Source of the DNA: Microbacterium esteraromaticum
GTDB lineage: Bacteria; Actinomycetota; Actinomycetes; Actinomycetales; Microbacteriaceae
Reading direction: 5' to 3'
DNA length: 64,000 nucleotides
Assembly (NCBI RefSeq): GCF_028747645.1
Contig: NZ_CP118100.1
Coordinates: forward strand, 2,790,001-2,854,000
A program made the translations under genes and the position numbers. Positions 43,101 to 52,517 of this stretch are shown piece by piece. The notes under the pieces are model-generated. The model was not told where the DNA came from and searched no databases. It saw only the letters and a list, made by a program, of their open reading frames with translations. Within the stretch, counting starts at the first letter, position 1; the number at the start of each line of letters is the position of its first letter.

Positions 43101-43607
43101 ATGAGCGCCGAAGCCCAGCCCGAGATCATCGTCCGTCCGGTCCGCGACGTGGATGCGGAAGCCCTCGGTCGCGTGCACGCGCAGACGTGGCACGAGACCT
43201 ATGACCACCTGATCAGCAAGGCGGCGCTGGAGCGCATCTCACCGCGCCGCATGGCCGAGCTCTGGACGAACTGGGCCCGTCAGGGCGAGGACTTCAAGAT
43301 GAGCGCCGCACTCGTCGACGGCGAGATCGTCGGCTTCGTCGGCTCGGGGCCTGCGCGCGACAAGGATGCCCCCGCGTTCCGCGAGCTGTACTTCATCTAT
43401 CTGCTCGACGAGTACCACGGCACCGGCATCGGCCAGCAGCTCTTCGACGCGGCCGTCGAGAAGGAAGAGCCCCTGTACCTGTGGGTCGCCGAGGACAACC
43501 CCCGGGCGCACCGTTTCTACGCCCGCAACGGATTCTCGCTCGACGGCGCGAGCCACACCGAGCCCTTCCTCGGCGAGACGCTGACCGAGGTGCGCTTCGT
43601 GCGCTGA
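43101..43607 (+). CDS. GNAT-family N-acetyltransferase
   Basis: A 168-residue acetyltransferase. The acetyl-CoA binding motif A is seen as LYFIYLLDEYHGTGIGQQLF, followed by LWVAEDNPRAHRFYARNGF (motif B), which is typical of GNAT proteins. It stands alone between a divergent thioesterase gene and a large palindrome. The acceptor is unknown; the small size and lack of neighbours give no hint. Confidence 0.9.
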   Translation: MSAEAQPEIIVRPVRDVDAEALGRVHAQTWHETYDHLISKAALERISPRRMAELWTNWARQGEDFKMSAALVDGEIVGFVGSGPARDKDAPAFRELYFIYLLDEYHGTGIGQQLFDAAVEKEEPLYLWVAEDNPRAHRFYARNGFSLDGASHTEPFLGETLTEVRFVR

Positions 43608-43641
43608 GCGCTTCTCTCTTCGCGCCGACACCCCGTGTTCG

Positions 43642-43687
43642 CGCCGAGACCCCCTGCTGCAGACGTCTGCAGCAGGGGGTCTCGGCG
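43642..43687. terminator. 46-bp perfect palindrome between convergent genes
   Basis: CGCCGAGACCCCCTGCTGCAGA is followed by its exact inverse with only two central bases that also pair (ACGT centre). It lies between the GNAT gene and convergent pntB and would give a very stable hairpin on both strands, so a bidirectional terminator is likely. A degenerate copy of the left arm (GCGCCGACACCCC) lies just upstream. Confidence 0.65.
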
Positions 43688-43770
43688 TCAGGTGGGGGTG
43701 TCGGCGATCCTAGGCCGAGGCCTGGCCCGGGACCGGGTCCGGCCCGGACCGGGGCGGGGCGGATGCCGGG

Positions 43771-45171
43771 TCACAGCGCCCGGATGATGTCCTCCACCCG
43801 TTCCTTGGCGTCGCCGAACAGCATCTGGGCGTTGTCGCGGAAGAACAGCGGGTTCTGCACGCCCGCGTAGCCCGCGGCCATCGACCGCTTGAACACGATC
43901 ACGTTCTCGGCTTCCCACACCCGCAGCACGGGCATGCCGGCGATCGGGCTGCCCGGGTCCTCGGCGGCGGCCGGGTTGACCGTGTCGTTGGCACCGATCA
44001 CCAGCACGACGCTCGTCGAGGCGAGGTCGTCGTTGATCTCGTCCATGCCCAGAACGATGTCGTACGGCACCTTCGCCTCGGCCAGCAGCACGTTCATGTG
44101 CCCCGGCAGGCGCCCCGCGACGGGGTGGATACCGAAGCGCACGTCGACGCCGCGCTCGCGCAGCTTCGCAACCAGGTCGGCGACGGGGTACTGGGCCTGT
44201 GCGACCGCCATGCCGTAGCCGGGGGTGATCACGACCGACTGCGCCTGCGACAGCAGGCTGGCAGCGGCCTCGGCGTTGAGTTCGCGGTGCTCGCCGTGGT
44301 CGACGTCGTCGGAGGCGGATGCTGTGATTCCGAAGCCTCCGGCGATGACCGACAGGAATGACCGGTTCATGGCCTTGCACATGATGTACGACAGGTACGC
44401 ACCCGACGATCCGACCAGCGCGCCGGTGACGATGAGCAGATCGTTGTTCAGCAGGAAGCCGGCCGCAGCCGCCGCCCAGCCCGAGTAGCTGTTGAGCATC
44501 GAGACGACGACGGGCATGTCGCCGCCGCCGATCGAGGCCACCAGGTGCCAGCCGAGGGCGAACGACAGCAGGGTCACCGCCACCAGCAGCCAGAGCTGCT
44601 GGTCGAGCACGAACCACACCGTCAGCACGACGAACGCGATCAGCGCGCCGACGTTGAGCAGGTTCTTGCCCGGCAGCACGAGCGGACGTGACGACATCCT
44701 GGCTGACAGCTTCAGGTACGCCACGATCGAGCCGGTGAAGGTCACACCACCGATGAAGATGCCGATGAAGACCTCGGCGTTGTGGATGTCGACCAGTTCG
44801 GCCGGGATCGACGCGTGCGAGAGGTGGCCGTTCCATCCGACCAGCACCGCGGCAAGGCCGACGAAGCTGTGCAGCAGGGCGATAAGCTGCGGCATCTCGG
44901 TCATCTTCACGACCTTGGCGCGCCACAGGCCAATCGCCGCACCGACCAGCACACCGACGGCGAGCAGGCTCAGGCCGAGGGCGGCACCGCTGCCGCCCCA
45001 GGCGTCGGCGACGGTGAGCGCCAGAGTGGCGCCGAGGGCGATCGTCATGCCGACGATGCCGTAGACGACGCCCGCACGGGCGGATTCGTGGCGGCTGAGC
45101 CCGGCCAGGCTCAGGATGAACAGCAGGGCGGCGGCGATGTAGGCCGCGCCGGCGAGTGCGTCGACGGTCAC
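43771..45171 (-). CDS. pntB: NAD(P) transhydrogenase subunit beta
   Basis: A 466-residue membrane subunit, close to the E. coli length of 462. About eight to nine N-terminal helices ([19 protein letters not shown] onward) are followed by the NADP-binding domain III ([52 protein letters not shown]). Together with PntA it uses the proton gradient to transfer hydride from NADH to NADP. Its ATG overlaps the pntA stop (45168-45171), so the two are co-translated. Confidence 0.96.
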   Translation of the reverse strand: MTVDALAGAAYIAAALLFILSLAGLSRHESARAGVVYGIVGMTIALGATLALTVADAWGGSGAALGLSLLAVGVLVGAAIGLWRAKVVKMTEMPQLIALLHSFVGLAAVLVGWNGHLSHASIPAELVDIHNAEVFIGIFIGGVTFTGSIVAYLKLSARMSSRPLVLPGKNLLNVGALIAFVVLTVWFVLDQQLWLLVAVTLLSFALGWHLVASIGGGDMPVVVSMLNSYSGWAAAAAGFLLNNDLLIVTGALVGSSGAYLSYIMCKAMNRSFLSVIAGGFGITASASDDVDHGEHRELNAEAAASLLSQAQSVVITPGYGMAVAQAQYPVADLVAKLRERGVDVRFGIHPVAGRLPGHMNVLLAEAKVPYDIVLGMDEINDDLASTSVVLVIGANDTVNPAAAEDPGSPIAGMPVLRVWEAENVIVFKRSMAAGYAGVQNPLFFRDNAQMLFGDAKERVEDIIRAL

Positions 45172-46724
45172 TTGTGGTCGCCCCCTGTCGTCTTGCCGAG
45201 CGTGAACATGCTGAGCATGCGGCGGGTGACGGCGAATCCACCGAAGATGTTGATGCTCGCGACCAGTACGGCGACGGCGGCGAGGGCTTGCACGATGGGG
45301 TTGGCGTCGGTGACCTGCAGCATCGCGCCGACGACGATGACGCCCGAAATGGCGTTGGTGACCGACATCAGCGGGGTGTGCAGCGCGTGGTGCACCTTGC
45401 CGATGACGTAGAAGCCGACGACGACGGCGAGCATCAGCACGGTGAAGTGCTGCGGCAGTGGCGCGGGTGCGAACGCGTTCACGAGGAACAGCGCGGCGAT
45501 GCCCACGACGATCAGCGCGATCTTCTTGCCGGCGCTCATCTTCTTGGGCTCGGGAACGGGTGCTGCAGAGGCGGCGGGTGCCGCCGGGGCCGGCGCGGCG
45601 GCGACCTGCACTGGCGGTGGTGGCCAGGTGACCTCACCGTCGCGCACCACGGTGACCGCGCGCTGCACGACATCGTCGAAGTCGATGGCGAGCGTGCCGT
45701 CCTTGCCCGGGGTGAGCAGCGCGACCAGGTTGGCGACGTTGGTGCCGTACAGCTGCGAGGCCTGCGCGGCCAGCCGCGAGGCGAGGTCGGTGTAGCCGAG
45801 GATGATCACGCCGTTGTCGGTGACGACGCGCTCGCCCGCCACCGAACCCTCGACGTTGCCGCCCTGCGCGGCGGCCATGTCGACGATCACGCTGCCCGGC
45901 TTCATCTGCGCGACGTCGGATGCTGTGATGAGGCGCGGCGCTGCGCGCCCCGGGATGAGTGCCGTCGTGATGATGATGTCGACGTCGGCGGCCTGCTCGG
46001 TGTAGATCTCGGCGGCGCGGCGGTCGTAGTCGGCGCTGGTGGCCTTGGCATAGCCGTCGGTGGACTTCTCGACCGCGACGTCGACGGCCAGGTAGGTGCC
46101 GCCGATCGACGACACCTGGTCGGCGACCTCGGGTCGCGGATCTGTGGCGCGCACGATGGCGCCGAGGCTGGATGCTGCTCCGATCGCGGCGAGTCCGGCG
46201 ACGCCGGCACCGGCGACGAGCACCTTCGCGGGCGGTACCTTGCCGGCCGCCGTCACCTGCCCGGTGAAGAACCGGCCGAACTCATGGGCGGCCTCGACGA
46301 CGGCGCGGTAGCCCGAGATGTTGGCCATCGAGCTGAGCACGTCCATCGACTGCGCGCGCGAGATACGCGGAACCGCGTCAAGGGCAAGCGCCGTGATCCC
46401 ACGCTGGGCGAGCTTCTCGATCAGTTCGGGTTTGAGTGCGGGTGAGAGCAGCGCGATCAGGGTGGCTTCGTCGGCCAGGGCGTCGATTTCAGCATCCGAT
46501 GGCGGGTTCACTTTGAGGACGACGGGGCTGCGCCACGCCTGCTCCGGTGCGACGATCGTCGCACCGGCCTGCCGGTACTCGTCATCCGGGTACGACGATC
46601 GCTCGCCCGCCCCGCTCTCGACGGCCACTTCGTAGCCGAGCTTTCTCAGGGTCTGCACGGTGGCTGGGGTGGCAGAGACACGTGTCTCCTCCGGGCCTTC
46701 CCGCACGATTCCGATCTGCGTCAC
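45168..46724 (-). CDS. pntA: NAD(P) transhydrogenase subunit alpha (Re/Si-specific)
   Basis: A 518-residue subunit with domain I and the alpha-side membrane helices fused, as in E. coli PntA (510). The N-terminus [20 protein letters not shown] and the NAD-binding loop [20 protein letters not shown] are diagnostic. The RQD-loop equivalent and [16 protein letters not shown] are present. A Pro/Ala linker ([18 protein letters not shown]) joins to four C-terminal helices. It supplies NADPH, fitting the biosynthetic and catabolic load of the neighbouring operons. Confidence 0.96.
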   Translation of the reverse strand: MTQIGIVREGPEETRVSATPATVQTLRKLGYEVAVESGAGERSSYPDDEYRQAGATIVAPEQAWRSPVVLKVNPPSDAEIDALADEATLIALLSPALKPELIEKLAQRGITALALDAVPRISRAQSMDVLSSMANISGYRAVVEAAHEFGRFFTGQVTAAGKVPPAKVLVAGAGVAGLAAIGAASSLGAIVRATDPRPEVADQVSSIGGTYLAVDVAVEKSTDGYAKATSADYDRRAAEIYTEQAADVDIIITTALIPGRAAPRLITASDVAQMKPGSVIVDMAAAQGGNVEGSVAGERVVTDNGVIILGYTDLASRLAAQASQLYGTNVANLVALLTPGKDGTLAIDFDDVVQRAVTVVRDGEVTWPPPPVQVAAAPAPAAPAASAAPVPEPKKMSAGKKIALIVVGIAALFLVNAFAPAPLPQHFTVLMLAVVVGFYVIGKVHHALHTPLMSVTNAISGVIVVGAMLQVTDANPIVQALAAVAVLVASINIFGGFAVTRRMLSMFTLGKTTGGDHK

Positions 46725-46856
46725 TGCGATCCTTCCGTCCCGACATCACTGTCGGCCTCAGCGTTTTGCTCAGACTACTGACCGTTCGAGAAGGAATGAG
46801 GGGAAATCTGCTCTGTGACCGCTGAAAATCAGGCGAAATTGATCAATGGAGAAAGC

Positions 46857-46889
46857 GAGAGGCCCCCGTGCTCAGCACGGGGGCCTCTC
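46857..46889 (-). terminator. terminator of the etfBA-cytochrome operon
   Basis: A perfect 16-bp stem (GAGAGGCCCCCGTGCT and its inverse) with a one-base loop lies about 15 bp past the cytochrome gene stop, followed on the minus strand by a T-rich stretch. Confidence 0.85.
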
Positions 46890-46904
46890 AAGAAATGCGT
46901 GGCG

Positions 46905-48575
46905 TCAGCGCCCGGACACCTGCCCGAACAGCTTCGCGATCGGCGCCAGCACCAGCGGGCGAGCGGCGAACCAGCCGGCAGCGACCACGACCATGGCTCC
47001 GACGAACACCCAGAAACCGGTCCAGACATCCGCATAGGCGATGCCATCGACCGAGCCCTGCGCAGCGAACATGTGGTTCAGGTTGCGCAGCGCACCGGTG
47101 AGGAACACCAGCGCGACGTGCACGATGATGAACGCCACGAAGTACAGCATGACGGGGAAGTGCAGCGCACGCGCCCACTCGACCGGGTACGCCTTCGACA
47201 GCTTCTCGGCCTTCTTCGGCCACAGCCCCGACATACGGAACCCGGTGACCACCGCGAGCGGCGCGGCGATGAACACCGTCGTGAAGTACGCCAGCTGCTG
47301 CAGGCTGTTGTAGTTCACCCAGCCGTTCTCAGTCGGCCAGTCGAGCGAGATGTACTGCAGCAGGGCCGACAGCGCGTTCGGGAAGACCTCCCAGCTGGTG
47401 GGCACGATGCGCGCCCAGTGGCCGGTGACGATGAGCAGCACCACGAAGATCACTCCGTTGACGATCCACAGGATGTCGAGCGACTGGTGGAACCACAGAG
47501 TCAGGCTGATCTTGCCCTTGCTGTTGCCGCGCGGCGCCCAGAACACGGTGGGCCGCTTCTCGGTGCGCACCCCGAGCCCCGAACGGATGATCAGCACCAT
47601 CAGGAAGATGTTGAAGAAGTGAGCCCAGTTGACCCACGGCGCGAAGCCCGGTTCGGTCTCGAACGCGGGGTGGTACTCGCCGGGGTAGGCGGCCAGGAAG
47701 TCCTGCATGAACGGCAGAGTGAGGAACGCCCGCATCAGGAACACCCCGGCCGCGGCCAGCAGACCGAGCGAGGCGAGACCCAGCAGTCCACCGATGGCCT
47801 GCGGCCACGTCGGGCGCAGCTTCGAGGGCTGCGCGACGGGCTGCGAAGCCTGCCGCGGCGCGCGTCCCTGCCAGACGGTGCGGGTGAACGGCAGCGGCGT
47901 CGACAGGTCGGGGCGGTCGGATGCTACGACCACCGCAGTCTGGGTGGACGGGGCTTCCGTCACCGCAGCCTCGGCGACAGCATCCGATGACGCGGCAACC
48001 GCGGCGACCGAAGCGGTACCGGCGGGCGGCCACGGATCACCGCTGGCGACACGCGGCAGGCCGCGGCGCAGCTCGGCGCCCGGCGCGGTGGCTACGGCGG
48101 TCGCCTCTGGAGCGGTAGCCGCCACCGGGGCGACGGCCGGCTCGGGCGCCTCGGTCACAACCGGGGCGGGGGCGGCCATCGCGGGTGCCGGAGCAGCAGG
48201 TACCGGAGCAGCAGGTACCGGAGCAGCAGGTACCGGAGCAGCAGGTGCCGGAGCAGCGGATGCCGGCGGCCAGGGCTCTCCCCCGGCAACGCGCGGCAGA
48301 CCACGGCGCAGACTGGCGCTCGGTGCTACGGCGGTCGGGGCGACGGCGGTCGCCGGAGCAGCGCTCGGCACCGCAGCGCCGACCGATGTGGCACCCGGCT
48401 CGGCCGCGGGCGCGGCGGGAGCGGACTCCACCGGCGCTGGCGCGGCGGCAACAGCCTCCACGACCGGCATCTCGTTCACGTTCTCAGCGCCCTCGACGGT
48501 CACCTCGGTGACGGGAGGCCAGGGCTCTCCGCCGTTGATCCGCGGCAGTCCGCGGCGCAGCATCCGCGTTCCCAT
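46905..48575 (-). CDS. cytochrome b/b6-domain membrane protein with three LRRGLPR motifs
   Basis: A 556-residue protein. Residues 1-255 are an Ala/Pro-rich, apparently unstructured region with the motif LRRGLPRxxGGEPWPP at 6-21, 89-104 and 169-184, evenly 80-83 residues apart. Residues 255-556 form a cytochrome b561/FdnI-like membrane domain with about five helices and candidate heme histidines in NWAHFFNIFLMV, LWFHQSLDILW, VTGHWAR, RALHFPVMLYF and IIVHVALVFL. It follows etfB-etfA with a 2-bp gap, so I infer that it carries electrons from ETF to the quinone pool or another acceptor. What the motif does is unknown. Confidence 0.85.
   Translation of the reverse strand: MGTRMLRRGLPRINGGEPWPPVTEVTVEGAENVNEMPVVEAVAAAPAPVESAPAAPAAEPGATSVGAAVPSAAPATAVAPTAVAPSASLRRGLPRVAGGEPWPPASAAPAPAAPVPAAPVPAAPVPAAPAPAMAAPAPVVTEAPEPAVAPVAATAPEATAVATAPGAELRRGLPRVASGDPWPPAGTASVAAVAASSDAVAEAAVTEAPSTQTAVVVASDRPDLSTPLPFTRTVWQGRAPRQASQPVAQPSKLRPTWPQAIGGLLGLASLGLLAAAGVFLMRAFLTLPFMQDFLAAYPGEYHPAFETEPGFAPWVNWAHFFNIFLMVLIIRSGLGVRTEKRPTVFWAPRGNSKGKISLTLWFHQSLDILWIVNGVIFVVLLIVTGHWARIVPTSWEVFPNALSALLQYISLDWPTENGWVNYNSLQQLAYFTTVFIAAPLAVVTGFRMSGLWPKKAEKLSKAYPVEWARALHFPVMLYFVAFIIVHVALVFLTGALRNLNHMFAAQGSVDGIAYADVWTGFWVFVGAMVVVAAGWFAARPLVLAPIAKLFGQVSGR
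48185..48252 (-). repeat. 15-bp in-frame tandem repeat in the cytochrome gene
   Basis: GGTACCGGAGCAGCA-type units repeat four times on the + strand and encode PVPAA repeats in the disordered linker between motifs 2 and 3. Copy number may vary between strains. Confidence 0.75.
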
Positions 48576-48577
48576 GG

Positions 48578-49546
48578 TTAGTTCTTCCGCGCTTCGAGCG
48601 CCTCGATCAGCTGCGGCACCACAGTGAAGACGTCACCGACGATGCCGAAGTCGGCGACGTCGAAGATCGGCGCCTCGCCGTCCTTGTTGATCGCGACGAT
48701 CGTCTTGGCGGTCTGCATGCCGGCGCGGTGCTGGATCGCGCCCGAGATACCGAGCGCGATGTACAGCTGCGGCGACACCGAGACGCCGGTCTGACCGACC
48801 TGATGCGCATAGGGGATGTACCCGGCGTCGACCGCCGCCCGCGAGGCGCCGATGGCGGCACCCAGCGTGTCGGCGAGCTGCTCGACGAGAACGAACTTCT
48901 CCTTCGAGCCCAGGCCACGGCCGCCCGAGACGACTCGAGCGGCACCGCGCAGCTCGGGACGCGACGAGGTCTTCTCTTCGGCCACGATCTCTCCGGCACT
49001 TGCGGCGACCGCATCGGACGCGGTGACCGTGAGCTCCTCGATCGCGAGGTCGGCGGCCTCGGCGCGGGCATCCACAGCGCCCTGACGGACGGTGATGACC
49101 GGGGCGCCGAAGGTCGGGGCCGAATCGGTGAGGAACGAGCCGCCGTAGACGGAGTGCTGGGCGGTGACGCCCTCATCGTCGCGGGAGACGCCGACGGCAT
49201 CCACCGACAGGGCGAGCTTCTCGCGCACGGCGAAACGTCCGGCGACATCGCGGCCGGCGATCGAGTTCGAGATCAGCACGGCATCGGGCTTCACCTGTGC
49301 ATAGGCGGCCTGCAGCGCGTCGACGACCGGGACGGTCAGCTTGCCGGCGTCGCCGGCGGCCGTGAGCACGACCTGCGCTCCGGCCGCTGCGGCGGCATCC
49401 GCCGCGGCGGGGCTGCCACCGACGATCAACGCGACGGGAGCGCCGATGGTGGATGCCGCACCGATGAGCGCCGCCGTGCTGCTGGCGGCATTGCCGGCGG
49501 GGTCGACGTCGACGAGGACGAGGAGCGGGTTCGCGGGGTACGCCAT
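48578..49546 (-). CDS. etfA: electron transfer flavoprotein subunit alpha
   Basis: A 322-residue ETF alpha subunit. The FAD-binding C-terminal domain is clear: [40 protein letters not shown] and [20 protein letters not shown] with [20 protein letters not shown]. Start [10 protein letters not shown] lies one base after the etfB stop. With EtfB it accepts electrons from acyl-CoA dehydrogenases, such as the one encoded at 53417-54613. The next gene encodes a membrane cytochrome b that may be the outlet. Confidence 0.96.
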   Translation of the reverse strand: MAYPANPLLVLVDVDPAGNAASSTAALIGAASTIGAPVALIVGGSPAAADAAAAAGAQVVLTAAGDAGKLTVPVVDALQAAYAQVKPDAVLISNSIAGRDVAGRFAVREKLALSVDAVGVSRDDEGVTAQHSVYGGSFLTDSAPTFGAPVITVRQGAVDARAEAADLAIEELTVTASDAVAASAGEIVAEEKTSSRPELRGAARVVSGGRGLGSKEKFVLVEQLADTLGAAIGASRAAVDAGYIPYAHQVGQTGVSVSPQLYIALGISGAIQHRAGMQTAKTIVAINKDGEAPIFDVADFGIVGDVFTVVPQLIEALEARKN

Positions 49547-49547
49547 G

Positions 49548-50321
49548 TCACACCAGCCTGTTCTGTGCGAGGAACTCGACGAGCTGAGCGGCGGCGTCGC
49601 CCTCGTCGGTGATCTTGACACCGGCCGCCCGCGGGGGCTTCTCTGCGACCGTCGTCATGATCGCGCGGGGCGCCAGAGCGGGATCCGCCGAGACACCCAG
49701 GTCGGCCAGCGAGAGCACCTCGAGCGGCTTCTTCTTAGCCGCCATGATGCCCTTGAAGTTGGGGAAGCGCGCGTCGGGCAGCGCCTCGGTGATCGAGATG
49801 ACCGCGGGCAGTGCCGCGGTGATCTGCTGCGTGCCGTCGTCGCCGGTACGGGTGCCGACGACCTGTGCGTCGGAGATCTCGATCTGGCTGAGCGCCGTCG
49901 CCTGCGCGAACCCGAGGTGCTCGGCGAGCATGGCGGGGATGACACCGCCGGAGCCGTCGGTCGAGAGGTTGCCGGTGATGACCAGGTCGGGCTCACCGCG
50001 GCGGATCGCGGCGGCGAGCACCTCTGCGGTCAGCGTGAGGTCGGCGCCGCGCAGATCCTCATCGACGACGTGCACGGCAGATGCCGCGCCGATCGCCAGG
50101 GCACGACGCACGGATGCTGCCGACGACTCCGGCGCCATCGAGAGGGCGACCACCTCGGTGCCGGCGTTCTTGTCGGCGTACGAGAGCGCGGCTTCGAGAG
50201 CACGCTCGGTGATCTCATCCAGCACGACATCACCCGAACGATCAGCCAGTCCCGTCTCGAGATCGAGCTTTCGGTCACCGTAGGTGTCTGGCACTTCTTT
50301 CACCAGGACATAGATCTTCAT
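49548..50321 (-). CDS. etfB: electron transfer flavoprotein subunit beta
   Basis: A 257-residue ETF beta subunit starting [13 protein letters not shown]. The AMP-binding region and recognition loop are represented by [40 protein letters not shown] and [19 protein letters not shown]. First gene of the etfB-etfA-cytochrome operon, with a GAGG site before the ATG. It is divergent from a MarR gene across 114 bp. Confidence 0.96.
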   Translation of the reverse strand: MKIYVLVKEVPDTYGDRKLDLETGLADRSGDVVLDEITERALEAALSYADKNAGTEVVALSMAPESSAASVRRALAIGAASAVHVVDEDLRGADLTLTAEVLAAAIRRGEPDLVITGNLSTDGSGGVIPAMLAEHLGFAQATALSQIEISDAQVVGTRTGDDGTQQITAALPAVISITEALPDARFPNFKGIMAAKKKPLEVLSLADLGVSADPALAPRAIMTTVAEKPPRAAGVKITDEGDAAAQLVEFLAQNRLV

Positions 50322-50435
50322 CGAGCCTCCTTACGCCGGATTCGAGTCTACCTGCGAGCGTACCTGAGATTCAGTTCCGCAGCCGGTGAAATTGAGTATC
50401 AGCCGGACTCGATGGCGACCCGATACCGTGGCTCT

Positions 50436-50972
50436 ATGGCCCGCCCCCGCCCTCTTCCCATCGATCCGCTCGCCGAGGCGAAGCGGCAATGGCTCGCGCA
50501 CGGCTGGAACGATGCCGCCGAGGGCATGGCCGTGGTCACCTCGATCATGCGCGCCCAGCAGCTGCTGCTCGCACGAGTGGATGCAGCACTCAAGCCCTTC
50601 GGCGTGACCTTCGCGCGCTACGAGGTGCTGCGTCTGCTCGCCTTCAGTCGCACGGGCACCCTGCCGCTGTCGAGCGTCGTGGCCAGGCTGCAGGTGCACG
50701 CTACGAGCCTGACGAGCACGGCCGAGCGCCTCGTGCGCGACGGACTGGTGCGCCGTGATCCGCACCCGCACGACGGCCGCGCCGCACTGCTGACCCTCAC
50801 CGATGCCGGCCGCGATCTCGTCGAGCGTGCCACTGCCGCGCTGAACACCGAGGTGTTCTCCTCGCCCGGGCTGGCCGCCGACGACGCCAAGGAACTGGTC
50901 GGCATCGTCGCGCGGCTACGCAAGAACGCCGGCGACTTCACCGACCCACGCCCACTGCCCGAGCCGCTCTGA
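50436..50972 (+). CDS. MarR-family transcriptional regulator
   Basis: A 178-residue winged-helix protein with an N-terminal extension (MARPRPLPIDPLAEAKRQWL). The DNA-binding part is LPLSSVVARLQVHATSLTST and AERLVRDGLVRRDPHPHDGR. There is no visible ribosome site; ATACC at 50424-50428 could be part of a -10 box placing the transcript start at the ATG, so it is probably leaderless. Divergent from etfB, which suggests control of the ETF operon by a metabolite such as an acyl-CoA, but this is inferred from position. Confidence 0.88.
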   Translation: MARPRPLPIDPLAEAKRQWLAHGWNDAAEGMAVVTSIMRAQQLLLARVDAALKPFGVTFARYEVLRLLAFSRTGTLPLSSVVARLQVHATSLTSTAERLVRDGLVRRDPHPHDGRAALLTLTDAGRDLVERATAALNTEVFSSPGLAADDAKELVGIVARLRKNAGDFTDPRPLPEPL

Positions 50973-51010
50973 GCCGCTCTGGCCGCTCTGGCCGCTGGCC
51001 ACACCGCCGA

Positions 51011-51077
51011 GGAACCATCTGTCGTTTGAGAAACCACGTGTGACGTGGTTTCTCAAACGGGAAGTGGTTTCTCACCG
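51011..51077. repeat. nested hairpin between convergent genes
   Basis: CGTTTGAGAAACCACGT (51023-51039) is perfectly inverted at 51043-51059, and GTGGTTTCTCA recurs at about 51064-51074, so two alternative stems can form. It lies between marR and the immunity-like gene and may terminate both. It resembles the other hairpin repeats in structure, not sequence. Confidence 0.7.
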
Positions 51078-51088
51078 GGAGGGCGTGC

Positions 51089-51538
51089 TCAGTCGCCCTC
51101 GTACACGTACTGGTCGAACCGCTCAGGCACACGCTGACGCTGCCAGGCGAGCTCCTCGTCGCGCCGCTCACGGTCGCCGGGGAACGCCTTGGCCGTGTAC
51201 CGCGGCACCTGGCGGGCGTGCCCGGCCATGTGCGCGACAGCCGCGGCCTGCCCACACACCCGCGCCGCGGCAATGGCCGACGCCTCAGACGCCTCGCGCG
51301 CGGCCGCGTGGCTACCGAACGACCGCTCGCGTACCTCGTCGATCGCGAGTTCTCCGCGGATGAACGCCTGCGCCGCGTCGAGCGCCTCGCGGGGTCTGAG
51401 GTCGTCGGGCCGTTCTTCGAGGAAGAACGGCAGCATCCGCTCTGCGCAGGCCACGGTCCATTCCACCAGCTCGCGGCGATCGTGCTCGGAGAGTCTGAGG
51501 TCTGCGTCGTCGGGCTGGCTGTTCACGGTCGATCTCAT
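51089..51538 (-). CDS. Imm5-like putative immunity protein
   Basis: A 149-residue all-helical protein resembling the Imm5-like (putative immunity protein) family: [40 protein letters not shown] and [20 protein letters not shown] with [10 protein letters not shown]. Its ATG overlaps the enoyl-CoA hydratase stop (ATGA), so it is co-translated with a catabolic gene. No toxin is present in the window. The role may be a general helical scaffold rather than immunity, as the name was given from association with polymorphic toxins. Confidence 0.75.
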   Translation of the reverse strand: MRSTVNSQPDDADLRLSEHDRRELVEWTVACAERMLPFFLEERPDDLRPREALDAAQAFIRGELAIDEVRERSFGSHAAAREASEASAIAAARVCGQAAAVAHMAGHARQVPRYTAKAFPGDRERRDEELAWQRQRVPERFDQYVYEGD

Positions 51539-52326
51539 CGGTGCTGGAAGTGAGGGGGGCGCTTCTGTCGAAAAGCGGCCATCCCCTCCTTCTGATCTGC
51601 AGTGTCGAACAGAGCGGCGAACTGCTGCTTCTCGACGGCAAGTCCCGCCTCGAGGGTCGTCTCCATGGCAGCATCCAACGTCGCCTTCGCCGCGTACAGC
51701 GACGGCAGCGACTTCGACGCGATCGTCTCGGCGAGCGTCGTCGCCTCGGCGAGCAGATCGGATGCCGGAACGACGCGCGACACGAGGCCGATGCGTTCGG
51801 CCTCGTCGGCGGCGATCATGCGTCCCGACAGAATCAGTTCGGCGGCCTTGTAGTACCCGACCGCGCGGATGAGGCGCTGGGTGCCGCCCATGCCCGGCAC
51901 GACACCGAGGTTGATCTCGGGCTGACCGAAGCGTGCCGAGTCGGCGGCGAGGATGATGTCGCACATCATCGCCAGTTCGCATCCGCCGCCCAGCGCGTAC
52001 CCCGAGACGGCGGCGATCACTGGTGTGCGGACGGCCGCGAAGCGGGTCCAGGCGCCGAAGTGGTCGGTGTCGAGCATCTCGGATGCCGTCTTCGACTCCA
52101 TCTCTTTGATGTCGGCCCCGGCGGCGAACGCCTTCTCGGATCCGGTGACGACGATCGCGCCGATCTCATCGCTGGCGTCGAAGATCTCGGCGGCCGCGGC
52201 CACTTCTTCGGACACGAGGCCGTTGAGGGCGTTGAGCGCCTCGGGTCTGTTGAGGGTGATCCAGCCCACCCGTCCTCGCTGTTCGACGATGATCGTCTCG
52301 TACTCGGCGACGTTTCCTTCAGGCAT
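51535..52326 (-). CDS. echA: enoyl-CoA hydratase/isomerase
   Basis: A 263-residue crotonase-fold enzyme. The oxyanion-hole segments are [13 protein letters not shown] and [16 protein letters not shown]; the catalytic glutamates are in [24 protein letters not shown] precedes the ATG at 52326. In this valine operon it likely hydrates methacrylyl-CoA to 3-hydroxyisobutyryl-CoA, though general short-chain enoyl-CoA activity is equally compatible. No 3-hydroxyisobutyryl-CoA hydrolase gene is visible nearby. Confidence 0.93.
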   Translation of the reverse strand: MPEGNVAEYETIIVEQRGRVGWITLNRPEALNALNGLVSEEVAAAAEIFDASDEIGAIVVTGSEKAFAAGADIKEMESKTASEMLDTDHFGAWTRFAAVRTPVIAAVSGYALGGGCELAMMCDIILAADSARFGQPEINLGVVPGMGGTQRLIRAVGYYKAAELILSGRMIAADEAERIGLVSRVVPASDLLAEATTLAETIASKSLPSLYAAKATLDAAMETTLEAGLAVEKQQFAALFDTADQKEGMAAFRQKRPPHFQHR

Positions 52327-52414
52327 GTGCGCTCCCTCCGCCGCGTCCCTGCGGCGCTTCCAGTATCTCAGTCCCTCGCGCCCCCGCGCGCACTCCGCCC
52401 TCCCCACGTCGCTC

Positions 52415-52479
52415 CCGTCTATTCGTCACAAACCCCGACTATTCGGCCCGAATAGGGGCGTTTTGTGACGAATAGACGG
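52415..52479. repeat. 65-bp inverted repeat with 18-bp perfect arms
   Basis: CCGTCTATTCGTCACAAA at 52415-52432 is exactly inverted at 52462-52479, with ACTATTCGGCCCGAATAGGG in the loop forming a second small stem. It lies in the 191-bp gap between mmsB and echA and could attenuate read-through within the operon. Its form is like that of the other dispersed palindromes. Confidence 0.8.
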
Positions 52480-52517
52480 ATGCCGCGGGGCGTGGAGCAG
52501 CGAAGTGCGGGGGCGGG

